Below, piece after piece: positions 16,164 to 24,656 of a DNA stretch of 36,335 nucleotides. Both the position numbers and the translations under genes were made by a program. Under the pieces are notes generated by a model. The model searched no databases, was not told the origin of the DNA, and saw nothing but the letters and a program-made list of their open reading frames with translations. Origin of the DNA: Actinomycetes bacterium. Lineage in GTDB: Bacteria; Actinomycetota; Acidimicrobiia; Acidimicrobiales; Bog-793. The first letter of the stretch is position 1, and every line of letters begins with the position of its first letter. Location: the NCBI GenBank assembly GCA_021809805.1, contig JAJZKA010000017.1:1-36335 (forward strand). The letters run 5' to 3'.

Positions 16164-17666
16164 TCAAGCCGCCGACTCCGCGAGCGCCGCGTCCTGGGCG
16201 GCGGCCTGGCGCCGTACCCCGCGCCAACCGAGGGCGAGGTACACAACCGCTGCGACGGCCGGGCCCAAAAACACGCTGAAGTCCGCGCCGTAGCCATAGG
16301 AGTCGCGCGTCGCGTAGGTGAGTTCGTTGAGCCATCTCGGCAGCGGGAACGTGGCCGCGAGCGCAGAGATCGCCGCGTACATGCCGACGATTTGGGCGAC
16401 AATCGCCGGCCAGAAGACCCCGTTCTCGCGGTAATAGAGGCTGGCGCGACCGGTGCGCTGCAGCTCGCGGGGCACATAGCGAAAGCGACGCATCGCCCAG
16501 TCGGTGAGGAAGATGGCGGCCCACGGCGCGATCCAGACGATGACCACGTCGACGAAGTCCTTCAGGTACGTGGCGAAGGAGGACGCGAAGATCGCGTACA
16601 GCGTCACCCCGAGCGCGATGACGCAGTCGATCAGCACGGCCACGTAGCGCTTCACGTGCACGCCCATCGCCTGCAGGGTGACTCCGGAGGAGTACACGTC
16701 CAAGCTGTTGATTGCGAACAGTTGGACAATCGAGAAGACCAAGAAGACGACAACGAACCAGGCGGGGATGAAGTGCTGGTGGGCGAAGGGCAAGAACGCG
16801 TTGCTCGCCTTGCCCACCGAGGGCAGGAAGGTGCCGACGGCTGCGCCGAGCGTCATGATCAAGATCTCGGGCACCGCGGTCGCGAGGAAAACCCAGCCGA
16901 CAATCGCCTTGGCCGAGGTGTCGGGCCGACAGTAGCGGCTGTAGTCATTGCCGCACTCCGCCCAACCGAGGCCGCTCAAGACGATCGTAAAAGCGAGCCC
17001 CTCCATGTAGGTCTGCCAGTCAGCCGCGTGCGCGACGCCCGTGGTGGTGGCGTGCGGGAGCGCAAAGGCGAGCAGGACAGCGAATAGCACGAGGAAGGGG
17101 ATGGCTAGGAAGCGGAGCGTGCGGACGATCGTGGCGTGACCGAGGAAGGGCAGCACCGCCTGGACCGCCACCGCGAGCAACACGAAGATGACCTTGGCGG
17201 GTGTGCCCGCCGTGAAGCCCGCCTTGGTTTGCAAGACGAGGGCGGCACCGACGATCAAGATGAGGCCCTCGACCTCGAAGCCGATCTGGGTCAGCCAGTT
17301 GAAAAAGGCGATCACGCGCGAACCGTTCGGGCCATAGCTCGCACGGTTGATCCCAAAGACGGTGGTCCCCGTCTGTGGCCCTTGAAGGCTGCAGAGACCG
17401 AGCAAAAAGTACGAGAGATTGCCAATGATGATGAGGCTGAGCGCCTGCGCGAAGGTGAACCCAAACGTCATCAGGACGGCGCCATAGATGAAGTACTCGA
17501 TCTGGACGCTTGCGCCCGCCCACATCGACGCGACGTCGCGTGGCCGCGCCCAGCGTTCGCTCAAGGGAATGAAGTCGACGCCGTGTTGCTCGATGCGGAA
17601 CGGCTGATCGCCCTCGGGCAGAGCCGCGCCCGCAAACGGCGACTCACGCTGCGTTGAAACAGCCAT
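16164..17666 (-). CDS. NCS1-family nucleobase permease (CodB-like)
   Basis: Cation-coupled nucleobase importer, 500 aa from ATG 17666, which has a strong GAGGAGG seven to eight bases upstream; a longer frame to 17762 is rejected. About 12 hydrophobic segments start near residue 47. NCS1 features include FIPLSERWARPRDVASMWAG at the N-terminus, LLGLCSLQGPQTGTTVFGIN near TM3, and WAECGNDYSRYCRP in the mid region (SRY-type motif). Directly followed by the cytosine deaminase, so cytosine or a related base is the likely cargo. A small upstream ORF overlaps its start by one base. Confidence 0.92.
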   Translation of the reverse strand: MAVSTQRESPFAGAALPEGDQPFRIEQHGVDFIPLSERWARPRDVASMWAGASVQIEYFIYGAVLMTFGFTFAQALSLIIIGNLSYFLLGLCSLQGPQTGTTVFGINRASYGPNGSRVIAFFNWLTQIGFEVEGLILIVGAALVLQTKAGFTAGTPAKVIFVLLAVAVQAVLPFLGHATIVRTLRFLAIPFLVLFAVLLAFALPHATTTGVAHAADWQTYMEGLAFTIVLSGLGWAECGNDYSRYCRPDTSAKAIVGWVFLATAVPEILIMTLGAAVGTFLPSVGKASNAFLPFAHQHFIPAWFVVVFLVFSIVQLFAINSLDVYSSGVTLQAMGVHVKRYVAVLIDCVIALGVTLYAIFASSFATYLKDFVDVVIVWIAPWAAIFLTDWAMRRFRYVPRELQRTGRASLYYRENGVFWPAIVAQIVGMYAAISALAATFPLPRWLNELTYATRDSYGYGADFSVFLGPAVAAVVYLALGWRGVRRQAAAQDAALAESAA

Positions 17667-17887
17667 CAAGCCTCCTCGTGTTCTCGGGTCTCGACCACGA
17701 GCGCGCGTGACCGCCCTGGCGACCGGGAGCTGGCCGCGGCCAGTGCCGAACCGGGGGGGCAACGGGATGCGCCGTCAAGGCCTAGAGCATAAACGCCAGG
17801 CCCCGAGGCGACGAGGATCAGTGCCAGGCCGACCACGAACCGGGCCCGGCGAGACGTGCGGCTCGCCGCGACGGCGCGACGAATCAC
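17666..17887 (-). CDS. candidate small membrane protein coupled to the permease
   Basis: A 73-residue frame from GTG 17887. It has a basic N-terminus (VIRRAVAASRTSRRAR), one hydrophobic segment (FVVGLALILVASGPGVYALG) and a hydrophilic tail. Its TGA overlaps the permease ATG (TGATG), and its GTG overlaps the stop of another small frame (GTGA), the pattern of translational coupling. No family recognised and no good ribosome binding site of its own, so it may be chance. The whole region 17667-18413 otherwise has no confident gene. Confidence 0.4.
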   Translation of the reverse strand: MIRRAVAASRTSRRARFVVGLALILVASGPGVYALGLDGASRCPPGSALAAASSRSPGRSRALVVETREHEEA

Positions 17888-18126
17888 GAGCTGACGGACG
17901 TGCCGGCGATCCCGTTGAGCGCGGGGCCGTCCCATCCGAACCGCACTGCGCAGGGCGCGTCCTCGTCCTCGAGGTCGGTGTCGTCGGCGAAGGAGCCTCC
18001 TCGGTGGCGGCGATTCCCTCGCACCGGCTCCCACGCGGTCGCTGAGCGTTCCAGCGCAGCGGGGCCAGCGCGTCGGTTGAACGACCGCGTCGACGTGGGG
18101 GCCGTTGTCCCAGCGCGGCGCATCAT
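17884..18126 (-). CDS. candidate small ORF, unknown
   Basis: An 80-residue frame from ATG 18126, ending with an acidic stretch (DDTDLEDEDAPCAVRFGWDG) and GIAGTSVSS. It overlaps the next small frame by four bases. The first half is Arg- and Ser-rich and may be noncoding; the ending looks more protein-like and could be the tail of a longer decayed gene in this region. I do not recognise it. The sequence between 18127 and the DyP gene shows nothing else. Confidence 0.25.
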   Translation of the reverse strand: MMRRAGTTAPTSTRSFNRRAGPAALERSATAWEPVRGNRRHRGGSFADDTDLEDEDAPCAVRFGWDGPALNGIAGTSVSS

Positions 18127-18413
18127 CTGAAGGCAGATGCGGCGAGCTTGTCGCGCTGGTCGAGGCGGCCGCGGGATCAGCCGAGGCAGGACCGGTCCCC
18201 TCGCCATCCCCTCCTCGGTGCACGCACTGGCGGCGCAAGCTCGGCCCGGCACGCGCCCGCGGCGGCAAGATCCCGCCCGGCGTGCGGCACCGTCGGCGAC
18301 GCCCAGTTCGGGCAGCTGGTGGGCGTCGGGCCTTCGACGCGCCGCACCCGCTCGGTCGGCGAGGGCGCGAATAGTGTCTGTCCGTCCCTTAGCTCCAAGA
18401 CCCGGAGGTGTCG

Positions 18414-19364
18414 ATGAGCCCGACCGAAGCATCTCGTTCCCTCCCCCAGCCGGTGCTCACGCCGCTCACGACGAACGCGATCTTCCTCGTCGCGACGGTC
18501 CATCCCGGCCAAGAGGCGACGGTGCGCGACCTGCTCGCCGACCTCGCCGGCCTGCAGAGAACGGTGGGCTTTCGCGTCCCCGAGGGCCGCCTCGCCGTGG
18601 TGGCGGGCGTGGGGAACGCCATCTGGAGCCGCCTCTATGGCGGGCCGAAGCCAACCGAGCTACATCCCTTCCGCGCCCTTGACGGCGAGCGCCACCATGC
18701 CCCTTCGACGCCGGGCGATCTCCTCTTTCACATTCGCGCCGAGCAGATGGACCTGTGCTTCGAGCTCGCGAGCCAGATCATGGACCGCCTCGCGGGAGCG
18801 GTCCAGGTCGTTGACGAGGTGCACGGCTTTAAGTACTTCGAGGTGCGGGACCTCCTTGGCTTCGTGGACGGGACGGAGAACCCGGTCGGTGAAGGCGCAG
18901 CGGCCGCAGTCACCATCGGCGACGAGGATGACCGGTTTTCTGGCTCGAGCTACGTCATCGTGCAGAAGTACCTTCACGACCTCGATGCATGGAACGCGCT
19001 CAGCGTCGATGAGCAAGAACGGGCAATCGGCCGCACCAAGCTCTCCAACGTCGAGCTGCCCGACGAGGTCAAGCCCTCCAACGCGCACGTCGCGCTGAAC
19101 GTCATCGAGGGGCCCGACGGCGAGGAGCTGCAGATCCTGCGCGACAACATGCCATTTGGAAGGCTCGGGTCGCGCGAGTTCGGCACCTACTTCATCGGCT
19201 ACTCGCGCTCGCCTGCGATCACCGAGACGATGCTCGAGCACATGTTCATCGGCGACCCTCCGGGCAATACCGACCGGATCCTTGACTTCTCGACCGCGGT
19301 CACGGGATCGTTGTTCTTCGTTCCGACAGCCGACTTCCTCAAGGACCCGCCGCTTCCGGGGTGA
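18414..19364 (+). CDS. DyP-type heme peroxidase (class B/P)
   Basis: Dye-decolorizing peroxidase, 316 aa from ATG 18414, placed about seven bases after CGGAGG; a GTG at 18408 overlaps that site and is less likely. Two ferredoxin-like halves. Heme-site residues are in register with Rhodococcus DypB: distal Asp152 in GFVDGTENP, proximal His225 (SNAHVALN) and distal Arg243 (ILRDNMPFG). It uses hydrogen peroxide to oxidise dyes, phenolics or porphyrin-like substrates. The C-terminus ends soon after FLKDPPLPG, with no encapsulin-targeting extension, and no encapsulin gene is near, so it is probably not encapsulated. Confidence 0.94.
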   Translation: MSPTEASRSLPQPVLTPLTTNAIFLVATVHPGQEATVRDLLADLAGLQRTVGFRVPEGRLAVVAGVGNAIWSRLYGGPKPTELHPFRALDGERHHAPSTPGDLLFHIRAEQMDLCFELASQIMDRLAGAVQVVDEVHGFKYFEVRDLLGFVDGTENPVGEGAAAAVTIGDEDDRFSGSSYVIVQKYLHDLDAWNALSVDEQERAIGRTKLSNVELPDEVKPSNAHVALNVIEGPDGEELQILRDNMPFGRLGSREFGTYFIGYSRSPAITETMLEHMFIGDPPGNTDRILDFSTAVTGSLFFVPTADFLKDPPLPG

Positions 19365-19626
19365 TCGAGACCTTCGATGCTCGAGAACCGATGAATGGTG
19401 CGATCGATCACTGCGGACTGGTCCGTGCACCGCCGGCCGGGCGTGCTCGCTGCGTGCGCCCGTGCCAACGTGCCCGCCATGGCGGGGAGGCGCTGGCGCC
19501 GCGCCGCATCGCGGGACCGTCGCATGCCCGGCTCGGCGTGAACTTGGGGAATGCGGGCAGCTGGCGCACCCGTGGCAGGGGGCGCGCCGCCGGCCGAACG
19601 CGCTCGCTCCCCGCAGGGAGGCTCCG

Positions 19627-20085
19627 ATGAGCCGCCCGCGCATCCGCGTGCTCGCGTTGGCGCTGATCGTGCACCCGAGGCGGCGAGCCATCCTCGTCTC
19701 CTCCGGCTACGACCCCGTGGCCGGAGTTGCCTTTGAGCGGCTCCTCGGCGGAGGAATCGACGTCGGTGAGCGCGCCGTTGACGCGGTCCGACGCGAGCTG
19801 CGCGAAGAGCTCGGTCTCGACATCGTCGTCGAAGGACGGGCGGGGGTCCTCGAGAACCTCTTCAACTTCGAGGGACGGCGTGGCCATGAGATCGCGTTCG
19901 TCCTTCAGGCGCGCTTTGTCGATCCGGCCGCGTATGACCGCGAGCAGCTGGCGGGGATCGAGGCCGATCCGATCGACGGGCACTGGCGAGATCTCACGGC
20001 CGACGCCACGATCCCCCTCTATCCCCCTGGCGTGGACGAGCTGGCAGCTCACGCGCTCGACGAGCGCTCGGGCCCCCCGAGCTGA
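19627..20085 (+). CDS. Nudix hydrolase
   Basis: Predicted nucleoside-diphosphate-linked-moiety hydrolase, 152 aa from ATG 19627, with GGGAGG five to six bases upstream. The Nudix box occupies about residues 42-64 and fits the consensus fully: Gly42, Glu48, Arg56-Glu57, Glu60-Glu61 and Gly63 (VRRELREELGLDI). The C-terminal part (GHWRDLTADATIPLYPPG) resembles NUDIX proteins of unknown substrate. The last 37 bases overlap the convergent nucleotidyltransferase gene. Confidence 0.92.
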   Translation: MSRPRIRVLALALIVHPRRRAILVSSGYDPVAGVAFERLLGGGIDVGERAVDAVRRELREELGLDIVVEGRAGVLENLFNFEGRRGHEIAFVLQARFVDPAAYDREQLAGIEADPIDGHWRDLTADATIPLYPPGVDELAAHALDERSGPPS

Positions 20086-20894
20086 GCGAGGTCGCCAAGT
20101 ACGAAGCGCGCCAGCTGGTCGGGGAGCTCCGCGCCGGAAGTGGTGAGGCGCTGCTGGGTCACTTCGAGCAACTCGCCGAGCGCGCGGCCCGCACCGGCAA
20201 GCTCAGCGAGGTGGAGGCCGGCCAGCGTGCGCCCGATGCCCACCGGCAGACGGGGCGGCTCGAGGTCGTACAGCGCGGTGACGCCGTAGCGGGCCTGTGC
20301 GACTCCCTCGGCGTGCGCCCACAGCTGGAACAGGAGGGCGCGAGCTTCCTCGAGCTGCCGGCGCGCTTCCCAACACGAGCCCCGGCGCACGTACTTGCCC
20401 AGGTTGAGCAGGGCTTCCCAGGCGCTCGCTGCCCACAGGCGGACCTCTTCGGGGCGCGGGGCGAGGACCGCGTCGCTCACGACCTCCACGAGTCCGGCGG
20501 GGTCGTAGAGCACCACGCCAGCGGGAAGGCGCACGGTGCCGGTGGCCTCGCTGACCGTCAGGTCGATCTGGGTCCGGTCTCGGTACAGGGCGAAGTAGCG
20601 ACGCACCGGACAGCTCGCGGGCCAGTCCTGCCCGAAGAGCGCGACCAGCTCGCCGAGCGAGGCAAGCGCCTCGCGCAGGCCATCGTCCGTGCCTGCGAAC
20701 GCCTCGGGGTCGAGCCCCACGGCGAGGTCGAGATCCGAGAGCGCGTCAGCCGCCCCGCGGGCGAGCGAGCAGCCGACGAACAGCCAGCGCACGGCTCGCT
20801 CGCGCTCGCAATGGTCGAGGAAGCCGTCAAGCAGACGACACTGCGCGTCAAGCGCCTCAGGGAGGGCCGCGACCCAGTCGCGATTGGTCCGCAT
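20049..20894 (-). CDS. nucleotidyltransferase-domain protein
   Basis: Pol-beta-like nucleotidyltransferase, 281 aa from ATG 20894, with GGGAGAA eight to ten bases upstream; a TTG at 20915 is an alternative. The N-terminal domain has FVGCSLARG then ALSDLDLAVG, with metal-binding Asp54 and Asp56; the usual Gly-Ser is Gly-Cys-Ser. A third acidic residue is probably in RTQIDLTV. The C-terminal half is helical (AWEALLNLGKYVRRG, EEARALLFQLWAHAEG), like the domain of aminoglycoside nucleotidyltransferases and streptomycin-type enzymes. The function, drug or otherwise, cannot be called. The 3' ends of this gene and the Nudix gene overlap. Confidence 0.85.
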   Translation of the reverse strand: MRTNRDWVAALPEALDAQCRLLDGFLDHCERERAVRWLFVGCSLARGAADALSDLDLAVGLDPEAFAGTDDGLREALASLGELVALFGQDWPASCPVRRYFALYRDRTQIDLTVSEATGTVRLPAGVVLYDPAGLVEVVSDAVLAPRPEEVRLWAASAWEALLNLGKYVRRGSCWEARRQLEEARALLFQLWAHAEGVAQARYGVTALYDLEPPRLPVGIGRTLAGLHLAELAGAGRALGELLEVTQQRLTTSGAELPDQLARFVLGDLAQLGGPERSSSA

Positions 20895-20933
20895 CGCCCG
20901 ATTCTCCCTCCGCAACAGTGGCCGGGTGGGCGG

Positions 20934-21263
20934 TTAAGGCAGGCGCTCCGAGCCCTGATCGCCGCCGCTCGCCCGGTTGATGACCGTGGCGTCGTGGTCC
21001 GCTCCGGCACGCGCCACCTCGGCGGCGAGCAACCGGTGCCCGACAGTCACGAATACGTGGGTGTCACGTGGAAGGTCCCCGCGAACCTGGGCGAGCACCG
21101 TGGTCTCGGTCTCTCGAGCTGCCGGGACCGGCTACAGCTCTCGAGCACCTCGAAGCTGATGGCGTAGCCCGCCGCAACGCCCTTGCCACGTCGGCGCGCG
21201 GGTGCACGGCGACGACTTCGAGCTCCTCGCCGACATCATCAGCGATGTCGGCACCGGCGACGA
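20934..21263 (-). pseudogene. possible decayed gene downstream of dnaB
   Basis: The stretch between the nucleotidyltransferase start and dnaB has no intact gene. Minus-strand pieces in three frames look protein-like: VAGADIADDVGEELEVVAVH near 21240, GKGVAAGYAISFEVLES near 21160, and after 21131 a run including VRGDLPRDTHVFVTVGHRLL and ending at a stop at 20934-20936. At least two frameshifts are needed. Antisense frames are also fairly open, so coding status is uncertain. No family recognised. Confidence 0.3.
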
Positions 21264-22631
21264 TTAGATCCTCGCCATGTTGGCGAAGCGTGCGTAGTTT
21301 GCAACGAACGCCAGTTGCACGACGCCCGTCGGCCCGTTGCGGTGCTTGGCAATCAGCACCTCTGCGGTACCGCGGTCCGGTGATTCGGCGTTGTAGACCT
21401 CGTCTCGGTAGAGGAACATCACGACGTCAGCGTCCTGCTCGATGGCGCCGCTCTCACGAAGGTCGGCAAGCATCGGCCGCTTGTCGGCGCGACTCTCAAG
21501 GGTTCGCGAAAGCTGGCTCAGCGCGATGACCGGGATCTCGAGCTCGCGGGCGAGGAGTTTCAGGCCCCGGCTGATCTCGGAAATCTCGACCTGGCGATTC
21601 TCCGCGGAGTTGCGGCCCGTCATGAGCTGGAGATAGTCGATCACCACGAGGCCGAGCCCGCCCCGGCTCTTCATCCGTCTCGCCTTGGCGCGGATGTCCA
21701 TGATGGTCACATTCGGGTTGTCGTCGATGTGCAAGGGCGCGCTTCCGAGCCGACCGATCGCATGACTGATCTTGCTCCAGTCGTCTTCGTGCAGCCGCCC
21801 GTTCCGCATTCGCGTGGCATCGACACGCGCTTCGGCGCAAAGGACGCGCTGGGCGATCTCGAGATGGCTCATCTCGAGCGAGAAGAACAACACGGGGACG
21901 TTGGACATCGCAGCCGCAGCGGCCATGCCGAGCGCGAAGGCCGTCTTGCCCATTGAGGGGCGAGCGCCGACGACTACGAGGTTCGAGGGCTGCAGCCCTG
22001 CGAGCAGCTCGTCGAGATCATGGAACCCCGTCGGCACGCCGGTGATGGCTTCACCACGGTCATAGAGCTCTTCGAGGCGGTCGAGGCTCTTGCTGAGTAG
22101 CTCCTCGAGCGGAGCGATCGAGTCAGCGGTCCGGCGCTGAGCCACCTCGAAGACCATGGACTCGGCCCGGTCGATCGTGCCCACGACATCGTCGGGGAGG
22201 CTGTAGCCCAGCTCGGAGATCTCCCCGGCCACGGCGATCAGCCTCCGGAGCAGCGCGTGCTCTTCGACGATCCCCGCGTAGCGGCCGGCACTCGAGATCG
22301 CCGGCGTGTTCGCCTGCAGAGCGACGAGCCCGGCAGGGCCACCCACCTCCTCGAGCGCACCGGCCCGTCGCAGTTCGTCGGCCACGGTGACCGTGTCCGC
22401 CGGCTCGCCAGCGGCATAGAGGGCGGTGATCGCCTCGAAGATGTGCGCGTGCGACGGCTTGTAGAAGTCGCCGGCCGAGCAGTGCTCGAGCGCGGCTGCA
22501 ATAGCATCGCGCGACAAGAGCATTGCACCGAGCAAGGACTCCTCGGCCTCAAGGTTGTGCGGGGGGATGCGGGGGTTCGCGGCGGGGCCCTGACGGACCT
22601 TGCGCCGAGCTTCATCAATGGGCTGCAACAT
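21264..22631 (-). CDS. dnaB: replicative DNA helicase DnaB
   Basis: Hexameric 5'-3' helicase that opens the replication fork, 455 aa from ATG 22631; an upstream extension to 22742 lacks DnaB-like sequence. The N-terminal primase-binding domain covers about 20-125 (PPHNLEAEESLLGAML). The linker and RecA-like motor follow: Walker A GARPSMGKTAF (222-232), SLEMSHLEIAQR, Walker B LVVIDYLQLM, and H4 motif LARELEIPVIALSQLSR. No intein is present, in contrast to some mycobacterial dnaB genes. It is last in the minus-strand block after rplI, separated from it by 288 bases with a strong hairpin. Confidence 0.97.
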   Translation of the reverse strand: MLQPIDEARRKVRQGPAANPRIPPHNLEAEESLLGAMLLSRDAIAAALEHCSAGDFYKPSHAHIFEAITALYAAGEPADTVTVADELRRAGALEEVGGPAGLVALQANTPAISSAGRYAGIVEEHALLRRLIAVAGEISELGYSLPDDVVGTIDRAESMVFEVAQRRTADSIAPLEELLSKSLDRLEELYDRGEAITGVPTGFHDLDELLAGLQPSNLVVVGARPSMGKTAFALGMAAAAAMSNVPVLFFSLEMSHLEIAQRVLCAEARVDATRMRNGRLHEDDWSKISHAIGRLGSAPLHIDDNPNVTIMDIRAKARRMKSRGGLGLVVIDYLQLMTGRNSAENRQVEISEISRGLKLLARELEIPVIALSQLSRTLESRADKRPMLADLRESGAIEQDADVVMFLYRDEVYNAESPDRGTAEVLIAKHRNGPTGVVQLAFVANYARFANMARI

Positions 22632-22851
22632 GACGGGGTTCACCGTTGTCGCCCACGGATGGGACTTGCAAGACCACAAAGCTTTGGATTTTGCTGTGGA
22701 GAACCACCGAGGTGAGGTGGATGACGACCCGCGGTGCAGCACAAGCCTGTGGGCAACCCCTTTCGGACGCCCGGACGAAGTCCCAGCGCGCGGCTCGTTT
22801 CGTCATGGGAACAGCATGGCGCAGCCCTGTATCAGGCGGACGAGTCCACGA

Positions 22852-22893
22852 CGCGAATGTGCCGCACAGCCAAAGCCGTGCGGCACATTCGCG
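22852..22893. repeat. perfect 16-bp inverted repeat between rplI and dnaB
   Basis: Left arm 22852-22867 (CGCGAATGTGCCGCAC) and right arm 22878-22893 are exact reverse complements, separated by a 10-base loop. It forms a very stable hairpin about 27 bases past the rplI stop and 220 bases before dnaB. No T-run follows on either strand. It may end or attenuate the ribosomal-protein transcript, stabilise its 3' end, or be a protein site. Confidence 0.85.
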
Positions 22894-22919
22894 ACACAAG
22901 AAAGAGAATCGAAGTCGGC

Positions 22920-23366
22920 TCAGCCCGACACGATCTCGATCGTGAGGGAGAACTGGACCTCGGGGTGGAGCCGCACCCGCACCTCGTGGTTGCCGAGCGT
23001 CTTGATTGGCTCGAAGGCGAGGAAACGATGACGGTCGAGGACGATTCCCGACTGCTGCTCGACCGCATCGACCACGTCGCCCTGGGTGACTGAGCCAAAT
23101 AGACGGCCCTCGCGTCCCGCGCGGGCGGGGATGTTGATGATCATCGGCACGAGCTTCTGGGCGACGGACTCGGCCGCCTCACGGTCCTTCGCGTCCTTTA
23201 CATCGCGTGAGCGGCGCATCGAGGCTGCCTGATGGGCGACGCCACTACTCGCCACGATCGCAAGTCCGGACGGGACCAGGTGGTTGCGGGCGTGTCCGTC
23301 AGCGACGTCGACCATGTCACCGCGCTTTCCGATGCCGGTGACGTCCCGGCGAAGCACGAGTTTCAT
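22920..23366 (-). CDS. rplI: 50S ribosomal protein L9
   Basis: Large-subunit ribosomal protein, 148 aa, normal length. The N-terminal rRNA-binding domain carries the L9 signature ([20 protein letters not shown] then HLVPSGLA). The central helix ([20 protein letters not shown]) links to the C-terminal domain ([19 protein letters not shown]). The start ATG overlaps the rpsR stop (ATGA). It is the fourth gene of the rpsF-ssb-rpsR-rplI operon. Confidence 0.97.
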   Translation of the reverse strand: MKLVLRRDVTGIGKRGDMVDVADGHARNHLVPSGLAIVASSGVAHQAASMRRSRDVKDAKDREAAESVAQKLVPMIINIPARAGREGRLFGSVTQGDVVDAVEQQSGIVLDRHRFLAFEPIKTLGNHEVRVRLHPEVQFSLTIEIVSG

Positions 23367-23791
23367 TCTGCGTCCTCGCCTTCATCATCAACACCCGTCG
23401 CGACACCGGCCAGCTCCCCACCAGCGGCGCCCTCAGCGGCTTCGGTCGACTCGGGTCGCGGTGCCGACGGTGCGCCACCGCGCCCACCGCGACCACCGCG
23501 ACCACCAGGGCGCTCGGTCGTCGTGCGCTGAGTGTAAGGGAGCAGAGCAAGCTCACGAGCGGTCTTGATGGCCACCGCCACCGCCCGCTGGTGCTGGGCA
23601 CAGTTGCCCGACACCCGCCGTGCACGGATCTTGCCGCGGTCAGACATGAACTTGCGCAGCAGGCCGATGTCCTTGAAGTCCACGTAGTCGATGTGGTCTT
23701 TACAGAAGATGCAGACCTTCTTCTTCGTCCGTCGCGTCGCTTCTTTGGGGGCGCGCCGACTCGAGCGGTCGCGATCGTTGCTTCGTGCCAT
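23363..23791 (-). CDS. rpsR: 30S ribosomal protein S18 with long C-terminal extension
   Basis: Small-subunit protein that pairs with S6, 142 aa; S18 is normally 75-95 aa. The core, to about residue 90, is standard: [39 protein letters not shown], and ALLPYTQR. It keeps the zinc-type cysteines (CIFC and CAQH). After residue 90 a low-complexity tail follows: repeated GGR units (encoded by 9-bp repeats at 23481-23507), an Ala/Pro/Glu-rich part, then an acidic ending DDEGEDAE. The extension runs in frame to the overlap with rplI, so it is unlikely to be a wrong stop. The ATG overlaps the ssb stop by one base (TAATG). Confidence 0.95.
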   Translation of the reverse strand: MARSNDRDRSSRRAPKEATRRTKKKVCIFCKDHIDYVDFKDIGLLRKFMSDRGKIRARRVSGNCAQHQRAVAVAIKTARELALLPYTQRTTTERPGGRGGRGGRGGAPSAPRPESTEAAEGAAGGELAGVATGVDDEGEDAE

Positions 23792-24255
23792 TAGAAGGGC
23801 TCCTCGTCGTCACCGTAGGTCGCCGCGGCGGGCGGAGCGCTGCGCGGTGCCGGGCTCGCGCCGGCCGCACCGCTGTCGCCCGCCGGTCCCCGGCGCTCGT
23901 TCTTCACCACCTGTGCGGTAGCCCACCGAAGGCTCGGTCCGAGCTCGTCGGCGATGATCTCCACGCGCGAGCGACGCTCGCCCTCGGGGGTCTCCCAGCT
24001 GCGCTGCTCGAGTCGGCCGCTGACGATCACACGGGCGCCGCGGCTCAGGCTCTCGCTCACGTTCTCAGCCATCTCGCGCCAGCAGACGACGTCGAAGAAC
24101 GACGTCGACTCCTCCCACTCCTGGGTCTGGCGGTTCTGCCAGCGCCGATTGACGGCCAGACCGAAGCTCGCGGTCGCTTGGCCGTTCGGCGTGAAGCGCA
24201 GTTCGGGGTCACGGGTGACGTTGCCCACGATCACCACGGTGTTGCCATTAGACAT
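23791..24255 (-). CDS. ssb: single-stranded DNA-binding protein
   Basis: OB-fold ssDNA-binding protein of replication, repair and recombination, 154 aa from ATG 24255, with GGAG seven bases upstream. The OB domain is residues 1 to about 110 ([59 protein letters not shown]). A glycine/proline/alanine linker leads to the acidic tip YGDDEEPF, the conserved docking peptide for partner proteins. It is placed between rpsF and rpsR, as in most bacteria. Confidence 0.97.
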   Translation of the reverse strand: MSNGNTVVIVGNVTRDPELRFTPNGQATASFGLAVNRRWQNRQTQEWEESTSFFDVVCWREMAENVSESLSRGARVIVSGRLEQRSWETPEGERRSRVEIIADELGPSLRWATAQVVKNERRGPAGDSGAAGASPAPRSAPPAAATYGDDEEPF

Positions 24256-24273
24256 GTCCGGTCTCCGTTCGCT

Positions 24274-24621
24274 CTATGGCGCGGCCGGGGTGCTCTCCGG
24301 CTCGGCGGGCCGCGGGGTCTTACGACCCGCGGCACGCTCGGGCTGGCGGATGACCCGGTGGCGCAGCACCTCGTCTGACAGGGTGAGCATCCGGTCGACC
24401 TCCGCCATCGTCGCGGGCTCGGCAACCGCCTCGATGAAGACGTAATAGCCCTCGGTGCGGTGCTTCAACTCGTAGGCGAAGGTGCGCCGACCCCACCGGT
24501 CGATACGGCCGGGCGTGCCGCCCTTGGCGCGCACGTGCTCGACCAACCGGTCAGTGAAGCCTCGGATATCGCTCTCCTCAAGGCTGGCGTCGAAGATCAC
24601 GACGATTTCATAGGGCCGCAA
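24274..24621 (-). CDS. rpsF: 30S ribosomal protein S6
   Basis: Small-subunit ribosomal protein, 115 aa, first gene of the operon. It begins with MRPYEIVVIFDASLEES and has GRIDRWGRRTFAYELKHRTEGYY, the family signature. A Lys/Pro/Glu-rich tail of about 20 residues follows the fold, as is common in actinobacteria. The ATG at 24621 is preceded by GAGGAGGTGAG, a strong ribosome binding site. The leader (24622-24700) holds a 12-base palindrome that may be part of regulation by S6:S18. Confidence 0.97.
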   Translation of the reverse strand: MRPYEIVVIFDASLEESDIRGFTDRLVEHVRAKGGTPGRIDRWGRRTFAYELKHRTEGYYVFIEAVAEPATMAEVDRMLTLSDEVLRHRVIRQPERAAGRKTPRPAEPESTPAAP

Positions 24622-24656
24622 TGCGGCTCACCTCCTCTGGACCCGGCACACAATGC

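Noticed and set aside
18105-18682. plus-strand open frames upstream of and within the DyP gene
   Set aside because: Arg/Pro-rich without domains, and they overlap the DyP start in a different phase.
18414-19364. encapsulin cargo system for the DyP peroxidase
   Set aside because: No encapsulin shell gene is near and the DyP C-terminus has no targeting extension.
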